The position numbers and the translations under genes were made by a program. The notes beneath the pieces are model-generated. The model did not search any database. It was given only the letters and a program-made list of their open reading frames with translations, and was not told where the DNA came from. From assembly GCF_024323335.1 (NCBI RefSeq), contig NC_066584.1, positions 428,947,319 through 429,011,318 on the forward strand: a stretch of 64,000 nucleotides of DNA, written 5' to 3'. Of this stretch, positions 35,241-47,982 are shown piece by piece. The stretch's first letter is position 1. Each line of letters begins with the position of its first letter. The DNA is from Lathyrus oleraceus. Lineage: Eukaryota > Streptophyta > Magnoliopsida > Fabales > Fabaceae.

Positions 35241-35669
35241 TCTTGACAATATCATCGGATCAATCAAAGCAAAACCATATCATATATTTTCTCTCTTCTA
35301 GTTATCGTTTCATACATAAAGGTATTCTTATTCTTCCTTATTTGATAGTTTATGTTTTTTTGTATGTTGTTGTTGTTGTTGTTGTATTTTCCTATTTCAA
35401 ATCCTTTTCTCATTATGAATAGTGGGAGCAACAAATTTATCCACGAGATTCAGGTTATAAAAGAGGTTATTGATATGGTGGAGTTATGGTTGAATATGAT
35501 GGAACAAACTATAAGAAGATTCATTTCAAGAATCTTAACCCTGAAAATATGAAAAAGGTAGAAGCTATTATGAATGATCTTATTGAATTCCTTGTTATGT
35601 TTTACATTATTTGTTATTAGTTGTTGATATTGACAAGTTTTTGATTTATTGTGACAATAATGACACTCC
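35241..35669. other. Unassigned; short frame with GTT repeats upstream
   Basis: A frame at 35352-35552 starts in TTG/TTT-rich sequence and contains MNSGSNKFIHEIQ. No family is recognised, and it may be part of the element with ACCGTGGT motifs. Confidence 0.3.
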
Positions 35670-36378
35670 AGATTCTTGTATCACGGTTTGGACTTGCTTA
35701 TGCTATTCTCTCTCCCACCCTTCAGTTCCTTTTTATGACTTCTCCCCATATTTTCAGTGACAAGTACCTTGGGTTGAGATGAAGAACCATGTGCCTTTCT
35801 TCTCATATCCTCGTTAAGAATACCATCCTTAGTCGTTTCCAAAGAAATAACACCTCTTGGAGCATAACTTGTGATAGAAACCTGAAACGTCTCCCAAGAT
35901 TCTGGTAAAGATAGCAATAGAAATAGTCTCAAAAGTTCATCATCAAATTTGATACTCATTCCTGACATCTAACCAAGGAGCCCTTGAAATTCACTCAAGT
36001 GATTTGAAATAGAAGTCTCATCCTTATACTTTAAACTTATGAAAACAATTTATTATTCCCTGATTTAGAGGCATACACAAACTTTATCTTCTCCCACAAA
36101 GTTTTTGCATGTGTCTCATTAGCAATATGATTATAAACATTATCTTCTACATATTGTCGAATAAAACCACATACCTGTTAATGTTCAAACTCTCATTCTT
36201 CATCAGACATATAATTCGAATTTGCGGAACTAAAAACAAGTAAATGCAATTTCTTCATAAATAGTAAGTCTTTCATCTTACCCTCCCGTAAATGGTAATT
36301 AGAACCATTCAACAATATCATATTCATCTTTATACTTGACTCCATCATTCAAACAAGTAAAGATACCCTTAACCAAGA
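35670..36378 (-). pseudogene. Copia-4 gag fragment
   Basis: The minus-strand frame at 35681-35968 encodes DDELLRLFLLLSLPESWETF, the core of UBN2-type copia gag, followed by a basic tail. Further right, decayed gag N-terminal sequence leads back to the primer site. The element is truncated before protease. Confidence 0.8.
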
Positions 36379-36390
36379 GCTTTGATACCA
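36379..36390 (-). other. Primer binding site of Copia-4
   Basis: Minus-strand TGGTATCAAAGC, an 11 of 12 match to the initiator tRNA-Met primer site, three bases after the LTR end. Confidence 0.85.
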
Positions 36391-36393
36391 CTC

Positions 36394-37049
36394 TGATGGG
36401 AAATTAAGACACAATAACAGACCAATACGCAACGGATATAAAATTCCTCAGACTTGTAGGAACCTTGAGGATCAACAACAAATATAAGACGACAAATTAA
36501 ACAAATAAAGACACAAAAGAACACCGATACTTTTAACATGAAAAATCTCTCAATATGAGAGTAAAAACCACGAGTCTTCCAGACCAAAAAAATAACTCAA
36601 CTATAATTAATCAAGGGTACAATAGAGTCTTAAAGTGATTCACAAACTGGTGCTAACAACCACAAATCACAAAGCAAATTAGCTTACAAATAAGAATAAA
36701 AAAACTGAAAAAATTTCTCAAATCTGCAGCTTCAGTGTGAAGCAAATAACTCTCACCTCAGACGTTGTTTTGAAATTCTGAACGGTCAAAAGTTAGATAT
36801 ATGTGTTACGGACCTGCCTTCCAAATTTGAGCTCGATCTGACGGTTAATGAATTGGAGATCGTTGATTTAGTGAGACTGATTGCAGAAAAATGAAAATGA
36901 GTTTCTCTCATGTTTTCTCTATTTTGAATCCTTATTTTCTCTCTATTTCTCTCAACCCTAAATTAATCATCTCCACTTAAATAAATGAGACAAATAAGTT
37001 AATTATATTTGGATCTTTCTCCACATAAAAATGAAACTCAAACCCAACA
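36394..37049 (-). mobile_element. Copia-4 5' LTR
   Basis: On the minus strand it runs from TGTTGGG to CATCA, about 656 bp, directly followed by the primer site. No 3' LTR is present in the window, so this is a 5' fragment of the element. Confidence 0.8.
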
Positions 37050-37385
37050 ATAATTAGAGGTTGGAAGGAAGAAATTCAATGGATAATGAAGAGATGTAAA
37101 GTAAAAGGTTGGAGAGCAAAAGTTTTGAAGTGTGCTTTCACATAAACTGTGTATGGAAGTATAGAAAGTCCAAATATTTTGTAAATACAAATAGCAATAA
37201 TAATATATATAGTAACATAATAGATAGTATATTGTGTAGAACATTGAGCTATCCTAAGATGAGACATCATATTGCAAAATTAAGAATGCCTATAGTGGCT
37301 AGTGTTTAGTCTCTTTGCTGGCTCGACCTTTAGGATCGCCTGTAATGTAATAGTTTTTGGATTTTTATTAATATATATTTTATTT
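37050..37385 (+). pseudogene. LINE 3' end fragment
   Basis: The frame around 37109-37309 includes CVWKYRKSKYF and SYPKMRHHIAKLRMP, resembling the C-terminal end of plant LINE ORF2. It is followed by a 3' UTR-like GCTGGCTCGACCTTTAGG and an AT-rich end. Confidence 0.6.
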
Positions 37386-38010
37386 TTCCAAACAAAACCT
37401 AATATAAATTTTAATAAATTTGACCTTATTAATATATTAATTTATTAAAAATTAAAATATTTTATTTAATAAGGAAAATTTTAATAAGGAAAATTTATTA
37501 AAAGTTATAATATTTTATTTAATATTATTTTCTATTTAATGACAACAAGTTTTTAATCATAATCTTATATAATTTTTATCAGAGTCTAAATAAATACTAT
37601 TCTATTAAATAAAATAGAATTAAATATACGATACTTTCTAATATATTAGTAAAATTCGATTTACTTTTTATAAAAAATAATTTGGACCTTCTTTGAAATA
37701 TTAAAACTAATTATCCATACTAATTTTAGTAATGTTTAAACTAATTTACTAATATTTTAGTTTTTAAATAATAAAGAGATCAAATCAATAATAATATATA
37801 TTTTTAAAAGAAAGACCCACCAATTATATTGTTGTGTGTGTCAAAAAAGATATAGAACCGTAATTGTAAAAAAGAAATTAAATTTATTTAAAAAAGGTTA
37901 CATTTAGAAATATGCTGGAGAAACCGGGAATATTCGGATTAAAAGATAAAATTGTGTTATTTTGATATAATTTTCCCCCCACTATAATACGTTTATTTAA
38001 TTTAGAATAC
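37386..38010. repeat. AT-rich block, third relative of 32066-32912
   Basis: The right part (about 37590-38010) aligns loosely with both earlier copies: AAATTTATTTAAAAA, GGTTACATTTAGAAATATGC, GGAGAAACCGG, GGATTAAAAGA, AAAATTGTGTTATTTT. Confidence 0.6.
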
Positions 38011-38199
38011 AATAACACCAACACCTTTGTGAGAGATAAAAAAATATTTGCTGTTAGACATCAAATGTTGGGTCAAACAAAAATAAAAATTGGTGTTTGT
38101 GCAGTTGCGCTGGAGGCGCGTGGGAAGTGCGTTGAATAATGTTGTACTTTATTGAGAATGAAGGGACAGTTAGGAAGCAATTTCTAAAAGGGAAGAGAT

Positions 38200-38833
38200 A
38201 TACAATATAAAAAGCAACCTTATAATGAGGATGACGTGTACATGTGTGGACCAATCAGAATCCGCGGTCAGGGGAACTCTGTGTCTTCTTTCGTATCTCT
38301 AACATTTCTCGGCTGGATTCCAAATTCTAATGACCGGTTGTCACCGGTGAATAAAATGTTATTTACCGACACTAACCGGTTTCTGAGAAAACCACCCACC
38401 CGTGTGACTCTGTCTGTCTCCGACAAAGAAGCGAATGCGTTATTATAAATAAATAAATAATAAAATATAAATTGCTCCATTTTCATGGCCTACTTACAGC
38501 TGGTTTATTTTATTTTATTCGTCTTTTAATGATTGGCTACTTCACATTTACAATCAAAATATCTTACAATGATAGTACCTATGTTCTTTACTGGAAATTT
38601 TGCAAACAATTATTTGATCAAGTGTATGAGTTTAGTACTTCTAAACTCTAACCATATAGAATCACAATGAATTGAATCTTTCTCCATCCCTTGTTTTTAG
38701 CTAGTTGTCATTTTTAAAGTTAATTATGTAGGTTAATGAAGCTAATAGGTTTTGGTGCTGTTAATCAATATTTAAAGGTTCATTGACAAAATAATACTAC
38801 TCTCTCTTTGTCTCCTTTATGAGCTAGAGCTCA
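38200..38833. repeat. Promoter-like block, diverged paralogue of 42700-43830
   Basis: GATGACGTGTACATG, GACCAATC, CAGGGGAACTCT, CCAAATTCTAATGACYRGTT, and ACCGACACTAACC occur in the same order at 38228, 42711 and 49684. The block has a CCAAT box, an ACGTG core and a TATA-like TTATTATAAATAAATAA at about 38441, but no gene follows. It lies just outside the tandem duplication and is older than it. Confidence 0.55.
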
Positions 38834-40444
38834 AATCTACCAACCATGACACCCTTCCAAATAAATCTGGTCCTCCATTCTTTTATAAAAAATACTAACG
38901 AGTATTTTAAGAGTATTTTTTTTATTTATATTTTTTTTTCATTTACGGAATTGGTAGAAATAATTTAATGCATAATCATTTTCACCTTGTTTTATAATTT
39001 TTTTTTATCAATCATATGAAACAACCTTAAAATTTTTGATAAGATAACAATCCAGCCGATGATGTATTTAGTTTTTTAAGTACTTTTATTATTAATACAT
39101 TCATGTTTTCACAGGTTTTAATAAAAATTCTAAAGAATTATATAAAAGGCTAATTCAAGTCAAAATCATCCTAATCATATAAATTTTATGGTATTTCATT
39201 GTGAAAGTTACAATGACAAAGTAATGAGATGACTAGCATATGAGAAACTGAAAAAATATAAAATATTTAGAGAGAAACAACAAATAACTGATATTGTAAG
39301 CAACAATATTGAACACAATATTATATTGGCGCTCAACAAGCATATCACCACTATTTTCACCCCCGCCAAGCAAATTAACGACGAATGCCAAATATGGAGC
39401 GACATGATTTAATTGAGAAAAGGGCTAAAAACATTCATTTCATTAAATAAAAAGACATCCAGGGTTAATAAAAGCACAGTTTGACACCTTCAAGATTTTT
39501 ATATAAATTGTAAAACATATTTAGTTATAAGAATTTCAAATTTTAATGAGACAAAGGAACATTCTGCAGTTAGGAAGTAGGGAAACTGAATTTCATCATT
39601 AAAGAATCATCCCTAATCATTGTAAATTATATTTTTTGATTTTATTTGTAATATTCATGAATCTCTTAAGAGTGAGTGGTTAATTACCCTAGTTTAAGAT
39701 CCCCTAGATAAATTTTCCTCAATAATGTGAACTACCCGGTCTAATAAGATTTGTCTTTTGTAAATGAACTCTTTTTTTTTATTATAAATTATTCAATTCT
39801 ATTCATGGTTAATGTTTTTCTCCCATTTAAGGAATTGGGAGAAATGATCTAGGTAAAATTGAGATCACTTTGTATATTTTCATAGTAGAGTCAAGTAGAA
39901 TTGTTTACGATTGCTAGTGATATGACATATTCAATTGTGTCATGAGGTATTTTATGTGCGGCAAACCTTCTTGTTGTTACATCGGGGTCACTAGGGTAAA
40001 GAAAATAACAAAGAAGGTTACTCGATGATTAAATCCTTGGTAACTATTTTAAAATAAACATGATTTATGAGAGATAGTTACATGATAAACATGTGCACAC
40101 TATAGTAAAAGAGGCAAAGAATTTGAATGTGGTACTTAACAATTTCTCTCATTAAAGTAGTCAAATTGTAAGTTTAGTTTAGATAATTATGTAGTTATAG
40201 CAAAAACCCAATCAATCGTGCTATATATACCCCCTGTTGCATATATGTCTCATCAATCACATCAAGTAAAATTTCATCAAATTAAAAACAATCCTTGTGA
40301 ATACAAATAAATATACACACACTTTGTGAATTTTCGTCGGCACTAACTATTACAATTAATTTTTACTCCAATAAAATGGCGTAACTATGGGGATTGTTAA
40401 CCACTTTAACAAGGAAAAAATATATGATTGTACTTGAAATTATG

Positions 40445-40760
40445 TAGGCGCGGTAAAATTGGCTCAGTCCATCGAACATGTCCATTTTTCTTGGATTTTT
40501 TGCGAGGCAGATCAAAGTTTTAGGCTCACACCCTCTAATATGTATGCTCCGTCCCTCCCTATTATTTTCAGGTGCGAGCATTAACACGAATATTTGTAAT
40601 TTTTAGCCTTTAGGGGTGCAAGGCCAACATGTCCGTCCCACCCTCATTTTTTTTTTGCGAGGCAAGTCAAGATTTTTTACCGAACTTTTAACTATACCTA
40701 CCCACCTGCCCCATTTTTTGCCGACTTTTGTGGGGAGGGCATGCCAATTTTCCACCCCTA
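40445..40760. mobile_element. hAT-like MITE, copy in unit 1
   Basis: Termini are TAGGCGCGGTAAAATTGGC and, inverted, TAGGGGTGGAAAATTGGC (about 15 of 19 match). Flanks AAATTATG and AAATTAGA match at 6 of 8 bases, as expected for an old 8-bp hAT target duplication. It has no coding capacity. Confidence 0.65.
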
Positions 40761-41079
40761 AAATTAGAAGCATTTAAGTTTTGTTAATTTTATTTTTTAT
40801 TTTTATTTTTATTTTATTTTCAATTTTAGTTTTACTTTACTAGATATTACTGACGGTATCCGTGGTTTGATTATTGTGTAGCACCGATTGAAAGATTAAG
40901 ATTCAAGAATAGCAAAACAACATGTTAGTCAAATTTGACCAACTGCAAGCCTAAATGGGTGAAATATGTAGATAATTTGTAGACATCCAACCTTAGTATG
41001 AATGTGTGACTACCGTGGTGGTGGCAATGGAAACAATCAACGCAATTCTAAATGATTTCTTGCATAAGAGGAAAATTAT

Positions 41080-41355
41080 ATGAGAAGTTATCAAGGAAAT
41101 AAATATTTCTCAAATCCTTACACTTTTATATTAAGGAGAGAGCAACAAGACCAACAACTTTACGAGTATGAGAGGCGTCCCTCTCTCGATGAGATTTCAA
41201 CGAATTTTATAAAAAAATTAGATGAAACTTTTGGTAATCCTAAGAGATTGGAGGAGAAAGAAAAAGCGTACAAGAGTTGCCAAAATATGGAGTTAAGAAA
41301 TCGGAAAATCCTTCGAAAGGTTAGTGTTAAAAAACTAAGAAAAAAAGAGTCTTGA
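41080..41355 (+). pseudogene. Possible retroelement-derived frame, unit 1 only
   Basis: A 91-residue frame, Lys/Glu-rich in its second half (KRLEEKEKAYKSCQNMELRN). Upstream codons in another frame read CDYRGGGNGNNQRNS. The composition recalls the variable part of a gypsy gag, but no domain is identified. Unit 2 lacks this sequence. Confidence 0.25.
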
Positions 41356-42163
41356 AAAAATTAGAAAAAAAGAAGTCGAGAAAATATTAAAAAAAAGAAA
41401 GAGTTGAGTGCGAGGAGATTTTTATTTTGAAGTGAGTGTAATAAAAGAAAGAATAGAGGAAGAGAAAAAAACGACTAAGAAAGAAATCAGTGAGAAATAC
41501 ACCACCACACCATATACAAGATTATTGTATCGCCACCTTAAAAAGAAAGATAAAAAATAATGATAATTCATAAAATTCTTAGAAATATTTATTAAATATC
41601 AAGTATCTTGTGAGATGTAGTTAAATATTTATTTTGGAGGGTATGAGTGTAATGGGGTCAGGATTAGTTAAGTGTATATCATGTGTTGTAACGATTTTCA
41701 CATAGTGTTATTCTCTGGTTGTCTATCGACAACGACCGTGGTTTTTCTCCGATTTTGGAGTTTCCACGTTATGTTCTTGTGTTTTGATTATGTTTCACTT
41801 AAAGTATAATTGGTTTCTTGATCGGTAAGAAACCCACAAGGATAGAAAAGAAGAAAAACAATAAGAACACAATGAAATTGATTATAAATTATTATTATTT
41901 ACTTTTTCTCTAAAACAAGATTACAAGTGTTGTAGAATAGCAAATAACATCCCTCACCCTAATTAGGATTTGCCTTATGCAATGATAAGAGACTAGTATG
42001 CTATTTATAAGAAAACTAACACATTAAACTGATGGTTTTTTACACACAGACCAATTACACAAACTAACTTAGAGAACAAACTAACTTAAACAATTTGGTA
42101 AATATTATGTGATATAAAGGAAAACATGAATCTAGTTCCTTTATCAATAACAAGGAAGCTAAA

Positions 42164-42406
42164 GTGCAGAGTACCAAATGCCACAAGGAGGAGACTCACA
42201 TTAAGAGTGAGGCCACATGTATATTAATATTATTCAATATTTTTACAGCTTTGCATCATTTATCTGAAAAATATAAATGCGATAAAATCGAATTACTAAT
42301 TGAAGATACGACTATGAATGAAACAATGACTCCACCATTAGAAAGAGTTGTAGTAGTGAATTATGTCATACAAGAAAAAGAAACACTAGATATTAAAAAG
42401 GAATAA
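42164..42406 (+). pseudogene. Unidentified short frame, also present in unit 2
   Basis: Encodes LHHLSEKYKCDKIELLIEDT and MTPPLERVVVVNYVIQEKET. The copy at about 49195-49360 keeps the same frame with few amino-acid changes but lacks the upstream part. No family is recognised. Confidence 0.25.
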
Positions 42407-43367
42407 TATGTGAAACTTTTAACAAAAATGCTCAATCATAAGAAGTTCAAACAAAAAATTGAAGAATTGACTAAAAACATCTTCTAGACCATAAAAACAT
42501 GTTTTAAGGGAAGAATTCACTAAATTATCCATTATAATCAACTTCCTAATCAAAATTGAAGAGGAAGGACTTTTGGAAATTTTAAGAGATAATTGAGATG
42601 TAAAATAGTTTTGATCTAAAAGGCATAAACTCTACATAGTGTATCCACAAAATCAAGATACAAGACTAATATAAATATATAGTACAATAGTAAAAAGCAA
42701 CTCTCAAAAAGATGACGTGTACATGCGTTGACCAATCTAAATCCACAGTCAGGGGAACTCTATTCCTTCCTTCGTATGTTTAACATTTCTATGCTGAAAT
42801 CCAAATTCTAATGACTAGTTCGTCACCTGTGAATAAAATATCCTTTACCGACACTAACCAGTTTATCCAAATAATCAAAGAAATATAAATAGTTCCATTT
42901 CAATGTCCTACTTACAGCTACTTTATTTATCTTATTCACCTTTTAATGATTGGTTACTTCACATTTATAATCAAGATATATTACAATAGATTTCATCATG
43001 CGAAAAATAGTATAAAGAGAAAAAAAACTTAACTATGCGAAAATAGATTTCATCATGCGTCAATCTTGTTCAACAATTTGAAAGAATTATCCATTTACAC
43101 GTTATCTCATGATGCTGGTTGTACATTTTTTGCTTTAAATTATTATTGTTTTTTTCAATTTCAATGAAACGCTGTCCCGTTCAGTTGTTTAATGGAAATT
43201 TGAAAAAAACAATTATTTTTATGTTTTATATTTATGAATACTCTCTCAAGTTAAAAAGTTTTAAATGATTGGTGCATCAATCACAATTATTCATATGAAA
43301 TATTTTAAGGAAAGGTTAACGAATGCTTTCGGAATACAGATTAAAAAGATAAATTAAATATATTTTA

Positions 43368-43372
<5 letters not shown>

Positions 43373-43448
<76 letters not shown>
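43373..43448. repeat. (AT)n microsatellite, unit 1
   Basis: About 37 repeats. The homologous tract in unit 2 is about twice as long. Confidence 0.95.
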
Positions 43449-43451
<3 letters not shown>

Positions 43452-44235
43452 CATTAAAAATATAAATAATTAATTTTTTAAAGAAAATTATATTGAATAA
43501 ATAATATTTTATATATTTAAAATTCTTAACCAATACTTTAGGTATGGTTAGTATGACCCATATTTTAAATATAATTAAAGTAAAAATTTAATACTTAAAA
43601 TTCTAATATTATGATTAATTAATAGTCAGCATATATCATTTAAATTTCATATTTATTTAATTTTGAAGAGGATAAAATCATTTTGTTAGATTATTTTGTT
43701 GTATGTGTTTAGTATTTCTAAGTTCTAATTACAAAAACACAATGGATGAATCTTTCTCCTTTTAAGTTTTCATTATAAAATTATCTATTTAATGAAACTA
43801 ATTTTTTAAAGGAAATTTTTAGCACACCTAATTATTTTTTCAAAGAAAAGAAAATTCTTATTTTGACCTTGAATACGCAGTTAAATATGATTATTACGTG
43901 TGTAATAAAATAACTTGACAACACTTACCTTAAGATATTCTTTAGGTGCGGGAGCCAAAGCATGAGAAAGTGTTTGTGATTGACCACGGGCACGAGACAT
44001 ATCTTAAAGTAGAGAATCATTAATCTAAGATGACGATCTCGACTCATGTTAGGAACCTTCAATGCTAGACGTCTATTTTAAACTCTACTTTGTGGATCCG
44101 TAATGACTCCTATTTCTCTCTACTCACATATGCATGTTAAGATACTTTACCGCGCCAAAGTCGTTTTTAATCATTTGCCAATATTATTTATCTATGTTTC
44201 CTTTTGTCTTCCATGTGTTTTTCGTAGGATAAATG

Positions 44236-44555
44236 AAAACATGTTTCAACATTAGTAAAGATTTAAAAAGAGACATTGTCTGAAAACATGTTTCAACATT
44301 AGTAAAGATTTAAAAAGAGACATTGCCTACCCCATAACTATAATAGGGAACGAAGGCAAAAGCTCAAAATGCCACCATGATGTTCTGAGGATCTCATTTG
44401 AACCTCTTAGCCATCCTCGAGATTAATGACCCTGTTAAGCAACCATTATTTTCCAAGTCTATAAAGTAGGGAATGGGTTAAGTATTGGAAAACAACCATT
44501 ATTTTCCAAGTCTATAAAGTAGGGAATGAGTTAAGTATTGGAACCCTTGATTGGG
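44236..44555. repeat. Two short tandem duplications in unit 1
   Basis: A 47-bp unit starting AAAACATGTTTCAACATTAG is doubled at about 44237-44330. A 55-bp unit starting ACAACCATTATTTTCCAAGT is doubled at about 44439-44548. Both doublings are also present in unit 2 (51320-51620), so they predate the 7-kb duplication. Confidence 0.85.
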
Positions 44556-44879
44556 AGTGCCTTTGTAATCATATACACACAAATACACAAACACATGAAA
44601 AAGGAAAAAAAAAATCCATAATGACATATGAAAAACAATAGGACAATATCCGCACTATCATGTTCAAATTACAATAAAATGATTAGGAAGAAATTTGCGA
44701 CCGAGAAACAAAAATACGTTAACTTAACAAAATCAACTGAAATTACTCTGTCAATAACAATATCAATTTACCTTGTTTTGATGTTTTGTAGTATTTTAAT
44801 TTTATCGTCTTTGAGACTCTCACAATTGTCCCTCATTATCTGATAGGTTGAAAGTCACTTTTCATGCATTAATATGAAC

Positions 44880-45125
44880 ATTCGACCAAATTTAACACAA
44901 TTGATTCAAGTCAAATATGTATATGATTCGGATCAAGAAATTCTATTAAGCATGACTCGAATCACGAGGTCCCTTAATTTGAATCATGAACATTCATGTT
45001 TCTTCATTGCTGATTTCGGGAAACATGATTCAAATCATAATCCCATCTAATTCGAATCATGAACCCCTTTTTGAAAATCAAATTCAATGTTGGAAACATG
45101 ATCTGAATCAAGCATTGGTGTATTC
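44880..45125. repeat. Cluster of GATTCGAATC-type palindromes, unit 1
   Basis: Repeated TGATTCAA, GACTCGAATCACGA, ATGATTCAAATCAT, TAATTCGAATCATGAA and TGATCTGAATCA within 250 bp. No gene is present. It is the probable LTR or linker part of the retroelement whose RT fragment follows; it also occurs in unit 2 at about 51955-52195. Confidence 0.75.
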
Positions 45126-45505
45126 TAAGACAAATGAAGAGCATGCATAACATTTGAGAGTTGTGCTACAAATCTTGCAAGAGAAAAAGCCATATGCAAA
45201 GTTGTCCAAGTGTGAGTTCTGGTTGCGAGAAGTGAGTTTTCCTAGTCATGTGATTTCAAGTGGTGGTATATCAGTTGATCTGTCGAAGGTTGATGTTGAG
45301 TTGTAGTGGAAGACTCCGAAGTCTGTTACTGAGATCAAGAGTTTTCTGGGTTTGGCTGGTTACCACAGAAGCTTTATAGAAGGCTTTTCGAAATTATCTT
45401 TTCCTTTGAATCAGTTGACTCGAAAAAGTCAAGCTTATGTGTTGGATGTTTAGTGTCAAGAGAGCTTTCAAGAGCTTAAGAGGAAATTGACGTCAGTGTC
45501 ATACC
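45120..45505 (+). pseudogene. Gypsy RT-RNase H fragment, unit 1
   Basis: Encodes ALVYSKTNEEHA, then a stop, [40 protein letters not shown] and [16 protein letters not shown]. This is the region after the YMDD box of Ty3/gypsy RT, leading towards RNase H. Internal stops at about 45149 and 45306, and TAG at about 45452. It is followed directly by LTR-like sequence TGTCATACCATAATTTTGTC at 45498. Confidence 0.88.
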
Positions 45506-46050
45506 ATAATTTTGTCCACCATTCCTTTATTCATCTTTTCAAGTTTTGTATCATTTCCCACTACATTGCATCTTTTTGAACCAATTGAATATAATTTTTA
45601 AATTCATTTTAGCATATGCATCTCAATCCAGTTACCATCCTAATTTAGCATTTTTAAACCATTACACTAGGAGATGATTTCTTGCATTAGAAGTCTCTTT
45701 AAAAAATGCCAAAATAAAGGTCAACAAAGTGGACTTAGGCATTTGAGTGCAAAGTTTCAAGTTGATCTTTTCCAATTCATCCCTCTATTTCATGCATTTT
45801 TTTTATCATCATTTAGAATTTAAAGTCAATTTAAAAATAACTAGAGAAAAATCCAATTTAATTTATGCATTATTTTAAACATCAATAATCATACTATTTT
45901 TGTGCATAAAAGAAAATTAATAAGCTCATAATCATCAACTATTTCATCATCATACCATAAAAAATTATATCATCACCATTCATTCAAAACCATTCATAGA
46001 ACTAAAACCAATCTCAATGCATATCAATCCCACAACCATGTCCATGTTAC
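45498..46050 (+). repeat. LTR-like sequence cut by the duplication junction, unit 1
   Basis: Starts TGTCATACCATAATTTTGTC, similar to the TGTCGTATCCCAAAATTTGC end at 55778. No coding region. It stops at 46050, where unit 2 begins. Confidence 0.5.
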
Positions 46051-47668
46051 AATCTACCAACCATGACACCTTTCCAAATAAATCTGGTCCTCCATTCTTT
46101 TATAAAAAAATACTAACTAGTGTTTTAAGAGTATTTTTTTTATTTAATTCTTTTTTTCATTTACGGAATTGGTAGAAATAATTTAATGCATAATCATTTT
46201 CACCTTGTTTTATAATTTTTTTTGTTATCAATCATATGAAACAATCTTAAAAAAATTGATAAGATATCAATCCAGCCGATGATGTTTTTAGTTTTTTAAG
46301 TACTTTTATTATTAATACATTCACGTTTGCATAGATTTTAATAAAAATTCTAAAGAATTATATAAAAGGCTAATTCAAGTCAAAATCATCATAATCATAT
46401 AAATTTCATGGTATTTCATTGTGAAAGTTACAATGACAAAGTAATGAGATGATTAGCATATGAGAAACTGAAAAAAAATATAAAATATTTAGAGAGAAAC
46501 AACAAATAACTGATATTGTAAACAACGATATTGAACACAACAATAAATATTGGCGCTCAACAAGCATATCACCACTATTTTCACCCCTGCCAAGCAAATT
46601 AACGACGATTACCAAATATGGAGCGACATGATTTAATTGAGAAAAGGGCTAAAAACATTCATTTCATTAAATAAAAAAACATCCAGGGTTAATAAAAGCA
46701 CAGTTTGACAGCTTCAAGATTTTTATATAAATTGTAAAACATATTTAGTTATAAGAATTTCAAATTTTAATGAGACAAAGGAACATTCTGCAGTTAGGAA
46801 GTAGGGAAACTGAATTTCATCATTAAAGAATCATCCCTAATCATTGTAAATTATATTTTTTTGATTTTATTTGTAATATTCATGAATCTAGTGGTTAATT
46901 ACCCTAGTTTAAGATCCCCTAGATAAATTTTTCTCAATAATGTGAACTACCCGGTCTAATAAGATTTGTCTTTTGTAAATGAACTCTTTTTTTTATTATA
47001 AATTATTCAATTCTATTCATGGTTAATGTTTTTCTCCCATTTAAGGAATTGGTAGAAATGATCTAGGTAAAATTGAGATCACTTTGTATATTTTTATAGT
47101 AGAATCAAGTAGAATTGTAGAATTGTTTACGATTGCTAGTGATATGACATATTCAATTGTGTCATGAGGTATTTTATGTGCGGCAAACCTTCTTGTTGTT
47201 ACATCGGGATCACTAGGGTAAAGAAAATAACAAAGAAGGTTACTCGATGATTAAATCCTTGGTAACTATTTTAAAATAGACATGATTTATGAGAGATAGT
47301 TACATGATAAACATGTGCACACTATAGTAAAAGATGCAAAGAATTTGAATGTGGTACTTAACAATTTCTCTCATTAAAGTAGTCAAATTGTAAGTTTAGT
47401 TTAGATAATTATGTAGTTATAGCAAAAACCCAATCAATCGTGCTATATATACCCCCTGTTGCATATATGTCTCATCAATCACATCAAGTAAAATTTCATC
47501 AAATTAAAAACAATCCTTGTGAATACAAATAAATATACACACACTTTGTGAATTTTCGTCGGCATTAACTATTACAATTAACTTTTACTCCAATAAAATG
47601 GTGTAACTATCAGGGATTTGTTGACCATTTTAACAAGGAAAGAATATATGATTGTACTTGAAATTATG

Positions 47669-47982
47669 TAGGCGCGGCAAAACGGACTCAATCCATCGAA
47701 CACACCCATTTTACCTGCATTTTTTCCGGGACAAACCAAAATTTAGACTCACACCCTCTAATATGTATGCTTCGTCCCGTCCTATTATTTGTAGGTGCGA
47801 GTATTATCAAGAATATTTGCAACTTTTAGCCTTTAGGGGTGCAAGACCAACATGCTCATCCCACCCTCGTTTTTCTGCGAGGCAAGTTAAGATTTTTTAC
47901 CCCACTTTTAACTATACCTACCCACCCTGCCCCATTTTTTTGCCGACTTTTGTGGGGATGGCATGCCAATTTTCCACCCCTA
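47669..47982. mobile_element. hAT-like MITE, copy in unit 2
   Basis: Duplicate of 40445-40760 with the same ends and flanks (AAATTATG / AAATTAAA). A long plus-strand frame across it is incidental. Confidence 0.65.

Larger units (their letters stand above)
38834..46050. repeat. Tandem segmental duplication, unit 1 (about 7.2 kb)
   Basis: Starts AATCTACCAACCATGACACC, which recurs at 46051. Collinear identity then continues for about 7 kb: 39208/46406, 40445/47669, 43373/50356, 44628/51704, 45127/52198. Unit 1 alone holds about 700 bp at 41055-41755. Unit 1 ends ...GTCCATGTTAC at the junction. Confidence 0.93.

Noticed and set aside
44628..44843. 71-residue frame with a hydrophobic C-terminal half, also at 51704-51919
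   Set aside because: It is present twice only because of the tandem duplication, has no recognised family and no promoter; conservation does not exceed that of the surrounding non-coding DNA.
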